From contig CBDCUW010000005.1 in the NCBI GenBank assembly GCA_965222745.1, positions 372,001-436,000 on the forward strand: DNA of 64,000 nt, written 5' to 3'. The first letter of the stretch is position 1. Each line of letters begins with the position of its first letter. The notes beneath the pieces were generated by a model, which had not been told where the DNA came from, did not search any database, and worked only from the letters and a program-made list of their open reading frames with translations. Shown here piece by piece: positions 34,745 to 43,867 of the stretch. The translations under genes were made by a program, and so were the position numbers. The stretch comes from CBDCUW01 sp965222745 (lineage in GTDB: Bacteria > Planctomycetota > Planctomycetia > Pirellulales > Pirellulaceae).

Positions 34745-36310
34745 ATGGCTACGGTCACGGATCCTGATCTGAAACCCACCATCCCTGCTGAGCCTATCGA
34801 GGACGAAGAAACAAACGAACCTGATGCCGATCCCTATCAACGATTCGTTTGGTTTCAGGCCGCTCCCGCCTGGTTGGTCAGCACTTTGGTGCATGTATTG
34901 ATTTTGCTGGTGTTGGGATTGGTGACGCTGGCCGATCCGGTCAAGATCGTGAATGTTTTGACCGCCAACGCCAACAGCGAAGAAGGTCCGGAGATCGAAG
35001 AGTTCACGATCGAAGAGATCGATCCGGGTGAAGTTTCGGAGATGGAGGACGTTGCCGAGCCGGTCGAGATTTCCGAACAGATGGAAATGATCGAACCGAC
35101 GCCGATCGAACCGATGGAATTGGCGACGGTGGAGTTGGACGTGGCCGATTTTGCCACCGAGATGGCTCCGGCGGCCGCGTCGCTTCAGACCTTGGCATCG
35201 TTGTCGGCGGCACCGATGAGCAGTCGCAGTGCCGATATGAAAAAGAAGCTGCTGCGCGACTACGGCGGAAACGAAAGCAGCGAAGCGGCGGTTACCGAGG
35301 CGCTCAAATGGCTCTCTCGCCACCAGATGCCCAACGGTGCCTGGACTTACGCTCATCACCTGGTCTGCAACGGCGCTTGCGGAGACCCCGGCGAACCGAA
35401 TCGCGTCAAAGCGGTCAACGCGGCGACGTCGATGGCGCTGTTGCCGTTTCTGGGAGCGGGACAGACTCACATTCAAGGCGAGTTCAGGGAAGTCGTGTTT
35501 CGCGGCCTGCGATTCCTGATTCAAAACGGCAAACCCGGAAAGAAAAGTGGGATGCCCGTTTTGGACTTATCCGAAGGCCCTGGAAACATGTACTCGCACG
35601 GGCTTGCCGCGATCACGTTGTGTGAAGCCTACGCGATGACCGAGGATCCGGAACTGGCTGGTCCGGCACAGGCAGCACTGAACTTCATCGTTTACGCCCA
35701 GGGCAGAGACGGCGGCTGGCGATACCGCCCCCAAGAACCCGACGGGGGCGACACATCGGTGACCGGCTGGCAAATCATGGCGCTCAAAAGCGGATACATG
35801 GGGCACCTGGCGGTGCCGCCGGTGACGATCCAAGGATCGATGTTGTTTTTGGACAAGGTCCAAGCCAACGGCGGTTCGACTTATGGTTACACCAAGCCTG
35901 ATACCAGGGTGCGCGCGGCGTGCACCGCGATCGGTTTGCTGTGTCGAATGTACACCGGATGGGACAAGACGCATCCGGGCATCGTTCAAGGCGTCAAAGA
36001 GCTCAGCAAGATCGGCGTTCTGAAAGACGACATCTATTACGACTACTACGCGGCGCAGGTCCTTCGCCATCATGGTGGAGCGCAATGGGACAAATTCAAC
36101 GTCGAACTTCGCGATTGGCTGGTCGCCACTCAGGCGCAGAAAGCGGGCGAAAAAGGAAGTTGGCATTTCCCCAATAGCAGGTCGCACCGCGGTCCCAAGG
36201 AAGGCGGGCGTTTGGCCAGCACGTCGTTTGCAACGATGATCCTGGAAGTTTACTACCGGCACATGCCGTTGTACGCCGACGCGGCAGCCGAAGAGGACTT
36301 TCCGCTGTAG
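34745..36310 (+). CDS. Membrane-anchored protein with squalene-cyclase-like alpha/alpha barrel
   Basis: 521 residues. A short cytoplasmic N-terminus precedes one membrane helix (about 42-64). A very acidic Glu/Pro/Met linker (about 75-140) follows, and then a ~340-residue domain of repeated helical pairs with prenyltransferase/squalene-oxidase-type repeats (EALKWLSRHQMPNGAW, ALNFIVYAQGRDGGWRY, TVTGWQIMAL-like, MLFLDKVQANGGSTYGY, LRDWLVATQ). The catalytic DxDD of cyclases is not seen, so cyclisation is unlikely. Such barrels also occur in alpha-2-macroglobulin/thioester-like proteins. The helix-linker layout resembles TonB-type energy-coupling proteins. Function unknown. Confidence 0.78.
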   Translation: MATVTDPDLKPTIPAEPIEDEETNEPDADPYQRFVWFQAAPAWLVSTLVHVLILLVLGLVTLADPVKIVNVLTANANSEEGPEIEEFTIEEIDPGEVSEMEDVAEPVEISEQMEMIEPTPIEPMELATVELDVADFATEMAPAAASLQTLASLSAAPMSSRSADMKKKLLRDYGGNESSEAAVTEALKWLSRHQMPNGAWTYAHHLVCNGACGDPGEPNRVKAVNAATSMALLPFLGAGQTHIQGEFREVVFRGLRFLIQNGKPGKKSGMPVLDLSEGPGNMYSHGLAAITLCEAYAMTEDPELAGPAQAALNFIVYAQGRDGGWRYRPQEPDGGDTSVTGWQIMALKSGYMGHLAVPPVTIQGSMLFLDKVQANGGSTYGYTKPDTRVRAACTAIGLLCRMYTGWDKTHPGIVQGVKELSKIGVLKDDIYYDYYAAQVLRHHGGAQWDKFNVELRDWLVATQAQKAGEKGSWHFPNSRSHRGPKEGGRLASTSFATMILEVYYRHMPLYADAAAEEDFPL

Positions 36311-36326
36311 TGAGTCATCAAAAAAA

Positions 36327-36354
36327 CGAGTTTCACGGCGTAGGGTGAAACTCG
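36327..36354 (+). terminator. Probable terminator after the barrel-protein gene
   Basis: Perfect 10-bp stem CGAGTTTCAC / GTGAAACTCG with an 8-nt loop, 16 bp after the stop codon and preceded by seven A residues. Only a weak pyrimidine tract follows (GCTTCTCTCC), so it may work mainly on the other strand or with Rho. Confidence 0.55.
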
Positions 36355-36690
36355 GCTTCTCTCCTGTTTGCCCAGAAAAAACGGCCTTCGACGTGAAGCG
36401 GCCGAGAAGTTTTTGGGGCAATCGAAGCTTCCCCGTAAATCGGCGTTGACAACGGTCCGCAGCGGGTGCTAATCCCCGACTCACCGTGGTGATCAATCGG
36501 ACTGACGGATCAGGCTGATGGTTTGGTCACCTCCCATTCACACCATCCACTTTAGAAGTTTCATCGTTGGTGAACGCTTTGCGGGAAACGTTCACTGGCC
36601 TCCCAACTTGGTCGGAGCGATAAATCGCCTGCTACGACGATTTCTGGGTCAATCGTCTCGGTAGGTGGCTCCACGTTGAAACTTCACTGT

Positions 36691-36725
36691 GCATCGGGAC
36701 GTCGTCTTTGGCGGCGTCCCGATGC
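36691..36725. promoter_or_regulatory. Strong hairpin upstream of the LRR-protein gene
   Basis: Perfect 11-bp inverted repeat GCATCGGGACG / CGTCCCGATGC with a 13-nt loop, ending 81 bp before the ATG at 36807. It may be a leader structure, or an operator if read as DNA. Role not determined. Confidence 0.4.
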
Positions 36726-36806
36726 CAGGATACACCGCCGGAAAGTTGTGCTTTCGGCGACGAAAAACATCGTGGCAGCCACCGTGGGATATTGTACGAT
36801 CCGGTG

Positions 36807-37706
36807 ATGAGCGATCCTGCCAAAGCTAACGAGAACCTGCCGGCCTCCAGTGCGATCGCTGTTGATGGAGGCACGTCGGAGATCGCCGCCGAGGCCATCG
36901 AAAACGCCCCAGTCGAGACGCAGCCGGATGCTCCAGCGGTGTCGCCACGCCGGCGGCAGCGAAGCATTCGCCGCCGCCATTTGCTGCTGGCCGTGGTGCT
37001 TACCGGAATCTTTGTGTTCATCGTGCTGTGGTCCAGCGGAGTGCTGCACAAGCAGGATCAGTCCGAAATGGTCGCCATCGCGCCGGCTGTGTTATTTGAG
37101 GACGTGTGCAAACGGGTTGCCGAGGAAAAATCGGAGAAGCTTCACGTCACCGGTTTTGAAGTCACCGACGCGATGATCCCACAGATCATCCACTTGGATT
37201 CGATCGAGACTTTGATCATCGACCAGGGGAAACTGACCGATCGGTCGCTGGTGACCATCACGGCACTTCCCAAGCTTCGGCATTTACGACTGAGACTTTC
37301 GCCGATCACCGACGAGGGCCTGAAGACGCTGGCGCAATGCGAAACGCTGTGGTACGTCAACCTTCCGCATGCGGAGTGCACGGCCGAGGGAGTCGCGGCG
37401 CTGGCCCAGCTGCCGCGGCTTCGGCAACTTCGGCTCGGTTCCACCCAGCTCGGCAACGAAGTGACCGACGCGATCGCCACCATCGAGTCGCTGCGCGGAT
37501 TGCATTTGATCGGCATCGCGGTGACCGACGAAGGTTTGAAGACGATCGCCGCCCTGCCCAACCTGGAATCGCTTTACCTGGATGACGCCAAGGTCACCGA
37601 AGCGGGTTGGCAATGGCTGTTCAAGACCTACCCGCAGCTGCACGTGCACGTCAACCAAAGGCATCACGACTACGATCCCAAAGCGCACCGACATCACGAG
37701 CCGTAA
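36807..37706 (+). CDS. Membrane-anchored leucine-rich-repeat protein
   Basis: 299 residues from the ATG at 36807 (MSDPAKANENLP). An acidic N-terminus, a basic stretch (SPRRRQRSIRRR) and one membrane helix (about 58-80) orient the rest outside. Residues 130-285 form about six LRR units of the RNI-like type with repeats such as LPKLRHLRLRLSPITDEGLKTL, LPRLRQLRLGSTQLGNEV and LPNLESLYLDDAKVTEAG, ending in a His-rich tail. It probably binds protein; partner unknown. It precedes the M24 peptidase gene by ~130 bp with a repeat module in between. Confidence 0.82.
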   Translation: MSDPAKANENLPASSAIAVDGGTSEIAAEAIENAPVETQPDAPAVSPRRRQRSIRRRHLLLAVVLTGIFVFIVLWSSGVLHKQDQSEMVAIAPAVLFEDVCKRVAEEKSEKLHVTGFEVTDAMIPQIIHLDSIETLIIDQGKLTDRSLVTITALPKLRHLRLRLSPITDEGLKTLAQCETLWYVNLPHAECTAEGVAALAQLPRLRQLRLGSTQLGNEVTDAIATIESLRGLHLIGIAVTDEGLKTIAALPNLESLYLDDAKVTEAGWQWLFKTYPQLHVHVNQRHHDYDPKAHRHHEP

Positions 37707-37712
37707 GCCAAC

Positions 37713-37803
37713 CGTCGGCGATTTCTCCGAGGTCGCTACGCAAGAGCCAGGAGCGGAGAACTGGCTGATGGCAGATTCGCCGACTTGGGACAAGCCGGCC
37801 TAC
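37713..37803. repeat. Intergenic hairpin module, family B
   Basis: Runs from GTCGGCGATTTCTCC to GGCCTAC with internal GGAGCGGAGAACTGGC and GCCGACTTGggaCAAGCCGGC-like arms, the module in reverse orientation between the LRR and M24 peptidase genes. Confidence 0.7.
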
Positions 37804-37835
37804 TTTTGTCTTTTGTTCATAACCACTGAATATCC

Positions 37836-38930
37836 ATGACGACACTACCGCAACGAATTCGCACCCTTGTTGATTCCCTTGGCGACCTGGAAGTCGATTC
37901 GATGTTGATCACCGACGAAATCAATGTTCGCTATCTTTCGGGTTTTACCGGCGACAGTTCTTATTTGCTAGTTCAAGGCAGTGGGGCAACGATCTTGAGC
38001 GACGGCCGCTACGAGACTCAGATTGCGGAGGAATGTCCGGCGCTGACGGCGGCGATCCGCCCACCTGGCAAGTTGATGCAAGACTTACTGAAAGAGGTGG
38101 TGGGCGATTTGGGGAAAGTCAAAATTGGAATCGAAACGGCCAATTTGACCGTCGCATCATGGAACGCGATGAAAGAGAACTGCCCCGACGTGCAGTGGAT
38201 CGAGACCTCAGGTGTGGTCGAAAAGCAACGGATGCGCAAGGATGCCGATGAGATCTTGACGACGCGCTGCGCGGTGCGGATCGCCGAGCGGAGTTTTCAG
38301 TCGGTCTTGCCAATGATCAACGAGGGATGGAGTGAACGGGCGATCGCGCACGAGCTGGAAGCGAAGATGCGATTCCTGGGAGCCGAAGGGACCAGTTTTC
38401 CGCCAATCGTGGCTGCCGGTGCCGCGGGCGCTCTGCCCCACTATTGCCCCAGCGGAGCGATTGTCGGAGACGCCAAGTCGCTGCTGATTGACTGGGGAAC
38501 CTGTTTCCGGGGATACGCCAGCGATCTGACCAGGACGCTCCATCGCGAAGGCGTCTCGGATGACTTCCGCCGCGCCTACGAGGCGGTGCTGGAAGCCCAG
38601 TTGGCCGCCATCGACGCGATCGGTCCCGGCGTCGAGGCGAGGGAGGTCGATCGGGCGGCCAGAGAGGTGCTGGAGAGAGCAGGATTGGGCGAGGCCTTCA
38701 AACATGGCTTGGGGCACGGCACTGGACTGCAAATCCACGAGGCGCCTCGAATGTCGTCCATCAGCGAAGAAACGCTTGCTAGCGGCATGATTATCACCGT
38801 AGAACCGGGCGTCTATTTCGAGGGCCAGTTCGGAATCCGCATCGAAGACGACGTTTTGGTGACCGATCGCGGCTCGGAGGTCCTCAGCAGCCTGCCAAAG
38901 GGACTCGATGATTGCCGTTTGATGCTGTAA
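37836..38930 (+). CDS. M24-family aminopeptidase (Xaa-Pro type)
   Basis: 364 residues of the creatinase/aminopeptidase P fold: an N-terminal creatinase-like domain (1-~130, VDSMLITDEINVRYLSGFTG) and a C-terminal pita-bread metallopeptidase domain. Metal ligands are visible: LLIDWGTCFRGYASDLTRT (two Asp), GHGTGLQIHEAP (His), ITVEPGVYF (Glu) and IRIEDDVLV (Glu). It would remove N-terminal residues next to proline or cleave Xaa-Pro dipeptides. It is followed by accB and accC on the same strand. In many bacteria a papA/pepQ-like gene precedes accBC (often with efp, which is absent here). Confidence 0.92.
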   Translation: MTTLPQRIRTLVDSLGDLEVDSMLITDEINVRYLSGFTGDSSYLLVQGSGATILSDGRYETQIAEECPALTAAIRPPGKLMQDLLKEVVGDLGKVKIGIETANLTVASWNAMKENCPDVQWIETSGVVEKQRMRKDADEILTTRCAVRIAERSFQSVLPMINEGWSERAIAHELEAKMRFLGAEGTSFPPIVAAGAAGALPHYCPSGAIVGDAKSLLIDWGTCFRGYASDLTRTLHREGVSDDFRRAYEAVLEAQLAAIDAIGPGVEAREVDRAAREVLERAGLGEAFKHGLGHGTGLQIHEAPRMSSISEETLASGMIITVEPGVYFEGQFGIRIEDDVLVTDRGSEVLSSLPKGLDDCRLML

Positions 38931-39113
38931 AACTTGGGCCAAACCTTTGATGGCCACCCCTGTTGGGTCAAAGCGAAATCGGGGCCGTGGTTGCAAGAAT
39001 CGATGCAGATTTGCGATTCCTTTTTGCACCCACCACTCCCAAAACTAGCTTTGACCAGGTACTAGAGAGCGTTGGTTGTTCACCAACCCGATTTTTCTGA
39101 CGACGAGTCAAGC

Positions 39114-39593
39114 ATGAGCAAAGGCGGCAAGTCCCCCGACGATGTGTTCGATATCGAACGCATTCGCAACATCATCGAGCTGATGGAACAGCACGAGTTG
39201 AGCGAGGTCGATCTCCAGCAAGGTGACGAAAAGATCAAGCTCAGCCGAGGTGCTTCGGCACCGATTTACGCGGCTCCCCCCGCCTCCCCACCGCCAGCGG
39301 TTTCTTCGCCGCCGGCCGCGGCGGCGCCCGCCGAATCGGATACGGCCGGAACGATCACCATCAATGCTCCGATGGTTGGCACCTTCTACGCTCGCGCCAA
39401 TCCTGAGTCGGAACCGTTTGTGAAGGTGGGAGACAGTGTTAGCGAAGACACCGTTGTTTGCATCGTGGAAGCGATGAAGGTGTTCAACGAGATTCCCGCC
39501 GAATGCCGTGGAAAGATCGTCGAGATTCTCGCGGAAGACCAACAGCCGGTTGATTTCGGGAAGCCGATGTTTCGAGTCCAACCGAATAACTAG
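39114..39593 (+). CDS. accB: Biotin carboxyl carrier protein of acetyl-CoA carboxylase
   Basis: 159 residues from the ATG at 39114 (MSKGGKSPDDVFDIERIR). It has the usual helical N-terminus, a Pro/Ala-rich flexible linker (about 50-76), and a C-terminal biotinyl domain with the thumb-containing AccB form (APMVGTFYARANPESEPFVKVGD). Biotin is attached to Lys122 in EAMKVFNEI. It carries carboxyl groups from AccC to the carboxyltransferase to make malonyl-CoA. accC starts 16 bp after its stop, so the two form an operon. Confidence 0.96.
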   Translation: MSKGGKSPDDVFDIERIRNIIELMEQHELSEVDLQQGDEKIKLSRGASAPIYAAPPASPPPAVSSPPAAAAPAESDTAGTITINAPMVGTFYARANPESEPFVKVGDSVSEDTVVCIVEAMKVFNEIPAECRGKIVEILAEDQQPVDFGKPMFRVQPNN

Positions 39594-39609
39594 TTGAAAA
39601 CGATCGACC

Positions 39610-40956
39610 GTGTTCCAAAAACTCCTGATTGCCAACCGCGGCGAAATCGCGCTGCGTGTGATCCGAGCCTGCCGCGAAATGGGCGTCCAATCGGTCGCCG
39701 TCTACAGCCAAGCCGACGCCGATTCGATGCACGTTCGCCTTGCCGACGAGGCTTATTGTGTTGGCAAAGCAAGAAGCATCGACAGCTACCTGAAGATCGA
39801 CCAGATCATCGCGGCCGCCGAAGTCGGTAACGTCGACGCGGTTCATCCAGGTTACGGCTTCCTGGCCGAAAACGCACACTTCAATGAGGTGTGCCGGGAA
39901 AGCGGGTTTGAATTTGTTGGCCCCAGTCCCCAAGCGATGGACAAGCTTGGTGACAAAAACACGGCCCGGTCGATGGCGGTTGCTAACGATGTGCCGGTCG
40001 TACCGGGAAGTGACGGCCTGATCGAAGACAACAACACGGCCACCGAAGTGGCTCGCGAAATCGGTTTTCCGGTGTTGATCAAGGCGACCGCCGGTGGCGG
40101 CGGAAAAGGAATGCGGGTTGCCGAGGACGAGTCGTCGTTGATCACCGCGCTGAGCCAGGCTCGTGCCGAAGCAGTAGCCGCCTTCGGAAATGGCGGTGTC
40201 TACTTGGAACGGTACGTCGGCAACCCACGCCATATCGAAGTGCAAGTGATCGCCGACAACCACGGCAACGTTTGTCACTTGTTCGAACGTGATTGCAGCG
40301 TCCAACGCCGGCATCAAAAATTGATCGAGGAGGCTCCCAGCCCCAACCTGCCGAAAGAACAACGAAAAGAAATCTGCGAAGCGGCTGTGCGGATGATCCG
40401 TGGCGCAAGCTACAGCAACGCCGGGACGGTCGAGTTCATTGTCGATGAAGAAAACAATTTCTATTTCATCGAGGTCAACGCCCGCATTCAGGTGGAACAT
40501 CCGGTGACCGAAATGATCACCGGCGTCGACCTGATCAAGGAACAGATCCGAGTGGCCGCCGGGCAGCCGCTGTCCTTTCGCCAGCAGGACATCCAGTGCA
40601 TCGGTGCCTCGATCGAGTGCCGCATCAATGCGGAAAACCCGGACAAAAATTTCCAGCCCAATCCTGGGAAAATCGAAAAACTGTTCGTTCCGGGCGGCCT
40701 TGGCGTGCGGTTCGATTCTCACGTCTACGGCGGCTACAACGTGCCGCCTCACTACGATTCGATGATCGGCAAGCTGATCGTGCATCGCCCCACTCGCGAG
40801 GCTGCGATTGCCACGATGCGACGAGCGCTAGCAGAAATGCAAGTGGAAGGGATCGCCACCACCGCGTCGTTTCACGACAAAGTGCTGCAACATCCCGAAT
40901 TTGTCGAGGGACGCCACAACACCAAATTCGTCGAACGCGAATTCACCGACCTGTAA
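39610..40956 (+). CDS. accC: Biotin carboxylase of acetyl-CoA carboxylase
   Basis: 448 residues, the normal size (EC 6.3.4.14). It starts with GTG at 39610 (MFQKLLIANRGEIALRVIRACRE, the exact family N-terminus). ATP-grasp landmarks are present: GGGGKGMRVAED, HIEVQVIADNHGNV, FERDCSVQRRHQKLIEEAPS, FIEVNARIQVEHPVTEMITG and the C-terminal HYDSMIGKLIVH. It carboxylates the biotin on AccB with bicarbonate and ATP. The gene ends just before a cluster of intergenic palindromes. Confidence 0.97.
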   Translation: MFQKLLIANRGEIALRVIRACREMGVQSVAVYSQADADSMHVRLADEAYCVGKARSIDSYLKIDQIIAAAEVGNVDAVHPGYGFLAENAHFNEVCRESGFEFVGPSPQAMDKLGDKNTARSMAVANDVPVVPGSDGLIEDNNTATEVAREIGFPVLIKATAGGGGKGMRVAEDESSLITALSQARAEAVAAFGNGGVYLERYVGNPRHIEVQVIADNHGNVCHLFERDCSVQRRHQKLIEEAPSPNLPKEQRKEICEAAVRMIRGASYSNAGTVEFIVDEENNFYFIEVNARIQVEHPVTEMITGVDLIKEQIRVAAGQPLSFRQQDIQCIGASIECRINAENPDKNFQPNPGKIEKLFVPGGLGVRFDSHVYGGYNVPPHYDSMIGKLIVHRPTREAAIATMRRALAEMQVEGIATTASFHDKVLQHPEFVEGRHNTKFVEREFTDL

Positions 40957-40958
40957 AC

Positions 40959-41096
40959 GTCGGCGACTTCTCCAAAGTCGCTTCGATCCTCAACGTAGCG
41001 AAACTCGCCAAGAGTTTCGGCGACGCATGCATTGCCGAAAGTCTTGGCGACTGTCGCTACTGGCCCGCGTAGCGACTTCGGAGAAGTCGCCGACGG
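40959..41096. repeat. Adjacent family B and family A palindromes after accC
   Basis: Three elements back to back: GTCGGCGACTTC-TCC-AAAGTCG (40959-40980, family B), a family A pair (40995-41060) with one arm altered to CGAAAGTC-TTGGC-GACTGTCG, and GCGACTTC-GGA-GAAGTCGC (41072-41090, family B). They fill the whole gap between convergent accC and the PLP-enzyme gene. Confidence 0.8.
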
Positions 41097-41103
41097 TAGC
41101 AAC

Positions 41104-42279
41104 CTACGAGTTGACGATCGCCTGGTGCAGGTCGTTTTGCAGGTCGTCGAATGCTTCCAGGCCGACCGAGAGGCGGATCAGGCCGTCGGTGATTCCAAAC
41201 CTGGCCCGATCCTCGGCGTCGTAGCTGGCGTGCGACATCGTCGCCGGTTGCTCGATCAGCGATTCCACCGCCCCCAGGCTGACTGCTAGGTGAAATAGCC
41301 GCGTCGATTCGCAAACTTTGGCAGTCTGCTCGATCGTGCCGTCCAACTCGAACGTCACCATCGCCCCGTAACCACCGGCGAGCATTCGCGAGGCGAGTTC
41401 GTGTTGCCGATGCGAGTCCAAGCCGGGATACAGAACCGACTTGACTCGCGGATGCCCCTGCAACCAGGTCGCCAGTTTCATTGCGGTGGCCGATTGTTCG
41501 CGAATCCGCAGATCGAGTGTTTTCAAGCCTCGCGAGATCAAAAAACAGCTCAGCGGATCCAGCACCGCGCCGGTCGCGTTTTGGATGAAGTAGAGTTCGT
41601 CCAACAAGTCATCATTGGCGACCGCCAACGTGCCGCCCAGGCAATCGCTGTGCCCACCCAAGTACTTGGTCGCCGAATGCATCACGATGTCGATGCCATG
41701 TTCGATCGGTCGAACCAGCGACGGCGTTCCGAAGGTGTTGTCGACCCCAATCGGAATGTTTCGCGCGTGAGCGATTTCGGCCAGTACCGGCAGGTCAAGG
41801 ATGGTCAATCTTGGATTGCCAACCGTTTCGCCCCACACCAGGCGAGTTTTGTCGGTGATGGCGGCTTCAACGGCCGATGGATCGGTCATGTTGACCAGGG
41901 TGACGTCGATACCGCTGCGATCGCAGATCTTGTGCAGCAGCCGATAGGCGCCGCCATACAAATCACAGCCGGCAACGACGTGATCGCCGCTGTGCAGCAT
42001 CATCGTCACGCAGTGAATCGCCGCCATCCCAGAGGAGAACGCCAGGGCGCCGCAGCCTCCTTCTAAGGAAGCGAGAGTTCTTTGCAGGTTCGTGCGAGTC
42101 GGGTTGCCGCTGCGCGAATAATCGAACTGGCCCCACTGCCCCGCACCCGGTTGGCGAAAGGTGCTTGCCAAATGCATCGGCGGAACCACCGCACCGGTGG
42201 CCGGATCGATCTCGTTGCCGATATGAATCGCACGCGTCCGAAAGGCATGGCGCGAAGCGTCCACCGAATCGTCGCTCAT
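41104..42279 (-). CDS. Cys/Met-metabolism PLP enzyme (cystathionine lyase/synthase type)
   Basis: 391 residues of the trans-sulfuration PLP family. Conserved features are TRAIHIGNEIDPATGAVVPP, YSRSGNPTR, LEGGCGALAFSSGMAAIH, GVDNTFGTP, the PLP lysine in SATKYLGGHSD and SLGAVESLIEQPATMSH. The SLGxxESLxxxP ending and the Glu-containing VESLIEQP are typical of cystathionine gamma-synthase/gamma-lyase. The substrate (cystathionine cleavage or O-succinyl/acetylhomoserine replacement) cannot be fixed from sequence alone. It overlaps the end of the upstream homologous gene by 4 bp, so both are translated from one mRNA and may do successive steps in Met/Cys synthesis. Confidence 0.9.
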   Translation of the reverse strand: MSDDSVDASRHAFRTRAIHIGNEIDPATGAVVPPMHLASTFRQPGAGQWGQFDYSRSGNPTRTNLQRTLASLEGGCGALAFSSGMAAIHCVTMMLHSGDHVVAGCDLYGGAYRLLHKICDRSGIDVTLVNMTDPSAVEAAITDKTRLVWGETVGNPRLTILDLPVLAEIAHARNIPIGVDNTFGTPSLVRPIEHGIDIVMHSATKYLGGHSDCLGGTLAVANDDLLDELYFIQNATGAVLDPLSCFLISRGLKTLDLRIREQSATAMKLATWLQGHPRVKSVLYPGLDSHRQHELASRMLAGGYGAMVTFELDGTIEQTAKVCESTRLFHLAVSLGAVESLIEQPATMSHASYDAEDRARFGITDGLIRLSVGLEAFDDLQNDLHQAIVNS

Positions 42280-43589
42280 ACCGAAAGCGCCTGGTCAAGG
42301 TCGGCGATCAGGTCTTCCGGATTCTCGATCCCGCAAGACATCCGAATCATGTTGTCGGGAATCCCAAACTGCAACCGTTCCTCGGGCGTGCAGTGGAAGT
42401 AGCTCATGATCAACGGTTGTTCGATCAACGTTTCGACACCGCCCAAACTGGGAGCGATTCGTGCGATTCGCGAAGCGTCGACGATCCGCGAAGTCGCTTT
42501 CCAATCAGCATCCTTGACCAGGAAAGTGATCAGCCCGCCAAAGCCCGCCATTTGCGCCGCGGCGATCTTGTGGGTGGGATGAGATTCCAGGCCGGGGTAA
42601 TAAACCCGTTGAACCCGCGGATGCGATTCCAAGAATTTCGCGATCCGCAAGCCATTTTCGTTATGTCGCTGCATTCGCAAGGCGAATGTCTTCAAGCCGC
42701 GCTCCAACAAGTACAGGCTGTGAGCCGAATTGATGCTGCCCAAAATTCCTCGCAACGATCGGACCGGTTCCAACAATTCGCGACGCCCCGACAACACACC
42801 CGCCAGCAGATCGTTGTGGCCTCCCAGGTACTTCGTTGCCGAATGAAGCACGTAGTCCACACCGAACTCAACCGGCTTGAGGTTGTAAGGCGTCGCCAGC
42901 GTCGCGTCGATCAAGGTTTCCACCTCGTACGCCTGGCCGATCGCCACAAACCGTTCCAAATCGACCGCGGTCAGATGCGGATTGGTCGGCGATTCACTGA
43001 CCAACATCTTGGTCGCCGGCGTGATCGCCGCCTCCATCGCGTCAAAATCACCGGTGGGAACTTGCCGAGTCACCACGCCGAAACGCGACAGGTGCTTGGT
43101 GCAAAACTCGCGGCTGCGGTGATAGCACTGATCAAAGAAAACGATTTCGTCGCCCGCATTCAATCGGCTCATCAACAGGCCGACGATCGCCGCCATCCCG
43201 CTGCTGTACAGGATCGCGTCCTCGGCTCCATCAAGCGACGCCAGCTTCGCTTCGACGCTTCGTTCGTTCGGACTTCCGTAGCGGCCATACTCCTCGCGCT
43301 GCTCTTTTCCCTCGACAAAACGCAATAGTGCGTCGGTCGATTCGAAGGTAAAGGTCGACGCGGTGAAAATCGGGGCGGTGATCGATCCCTCCGGTTTCTG
43401 CCGACGTTCGCCCGAATGGACGCATTTGGTCGACAAACCGAGCTGCGGCTCGGCTGGCCGGCCATCGTCGGGCGCCTGTTCGGCGGCGGCTGAATCGGCT
43501 TTCGGGGGGCAGGAAGAATCTTGGAAAGAGTCGCCAAGATCGGGGGCAGAGGTGCGCCCACGCTGGGGCGCGTCAGAATCGATAGACAT
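42276..43589 (-). CDS. Cys/Met-metabolism PLP enzyme, second copy with N-terminal extension
   Basis: About 437 residues from the ATG at 43589 (MSIDSDAPQRG; another ATG 4 codons upstream). The first ~55 residues are a low-complexity Asp/Pro/Ala-rich extension. The catalytic body then starts at GLSTKCVHSGERRQKPEGSITAPIF, with YGRYGSPNERSVEAKLASLDGAEDAILYSSGMAAI, ESPTNPH, the PLP lysine in SATKYLGGHND and SLGGVETLIEQP. It is a paralogue of the downstream gene, not a recent copy: they differ throughout. Cystathionine gamma-synthase or an O-acylhomoserine sulfhydrylase-like role is likely. Confidence 0.88.
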   Translation of the reverse strand: MSIDSDAPQRGRTSAPDLGDSFQDSSCPPKADSAAAEQAPDDGRPAEPQLGLSTKCVHSGERRQKPEGSITAPIFTASTFTFESTDALLRFVEGKEQREEYGRYGSPNERSVEAKLASLDGAEDAILYSSGMAAIVGLLMSRLNAGDEIVFFDQCYHRSREFCTKHLSRFGVVTRQVPTGDFDAMEAAITPATKMLVSESPTNPHLTAVDLERFVAIGQAYEVETLIDATLATPYNLKPVEFGVDYVLHSATKYLGGHNDLLAGVLSGRRELLEPVRSLRGILGSINSAHSLYLLERGLKTFALRMQRHNENGLRIAKFLESHPRVQRVYYPGLESHPTHKIAAAQMAGFGGLITFLVKDADWKATSRIVDASRIARIAPSLGGVETLIEQPLIMSYFHCTPEERLQFGIPDNMIRMSCGIENPEDLIADLDQALSV

Positions 43590-43867
43590 ATTTGTTGGCA
43601 TGGCTCTTTAGCAGGTAAAGGCTGCAATCGGCCGCAAATCCCTGAAAGGGACGCGTTTTTGACGAGGCCGGCTCGTCAGCGTCAGCTCCAAGAGTACCCA
43701 CCGCCGGGCAGATCGACAACCGTTTTCACCCTTTCCTTTCGCACTTCCGCCGCCGAAGATAGGACAAATCACTGCGATTGCTGTAGATTTGCTGATCGAT
43801 AGACCTTCACATGGCGAAGCAGAAATGGTTCCCGGCAACGATTTCACCGCAATGGATTGAGCACTGC

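Larger units (their letters stand above)
36311..36806. other. 496-bp intergenic region with several hairpins
   Basis: No gene found. It contains a probable terminator at 36327-36354, a second hairpin-like segment after an A-run (about 36379-36402, GGCC...GGCC), a GTGAACG/CGTTCAC inverted repeat near 36570-36590, and the strong stem at 36691-36725. It may encode a small RNA or hold a structured leader for the LRR gene. No known riboswitch consensus was recognised. Confidence 0.45.
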
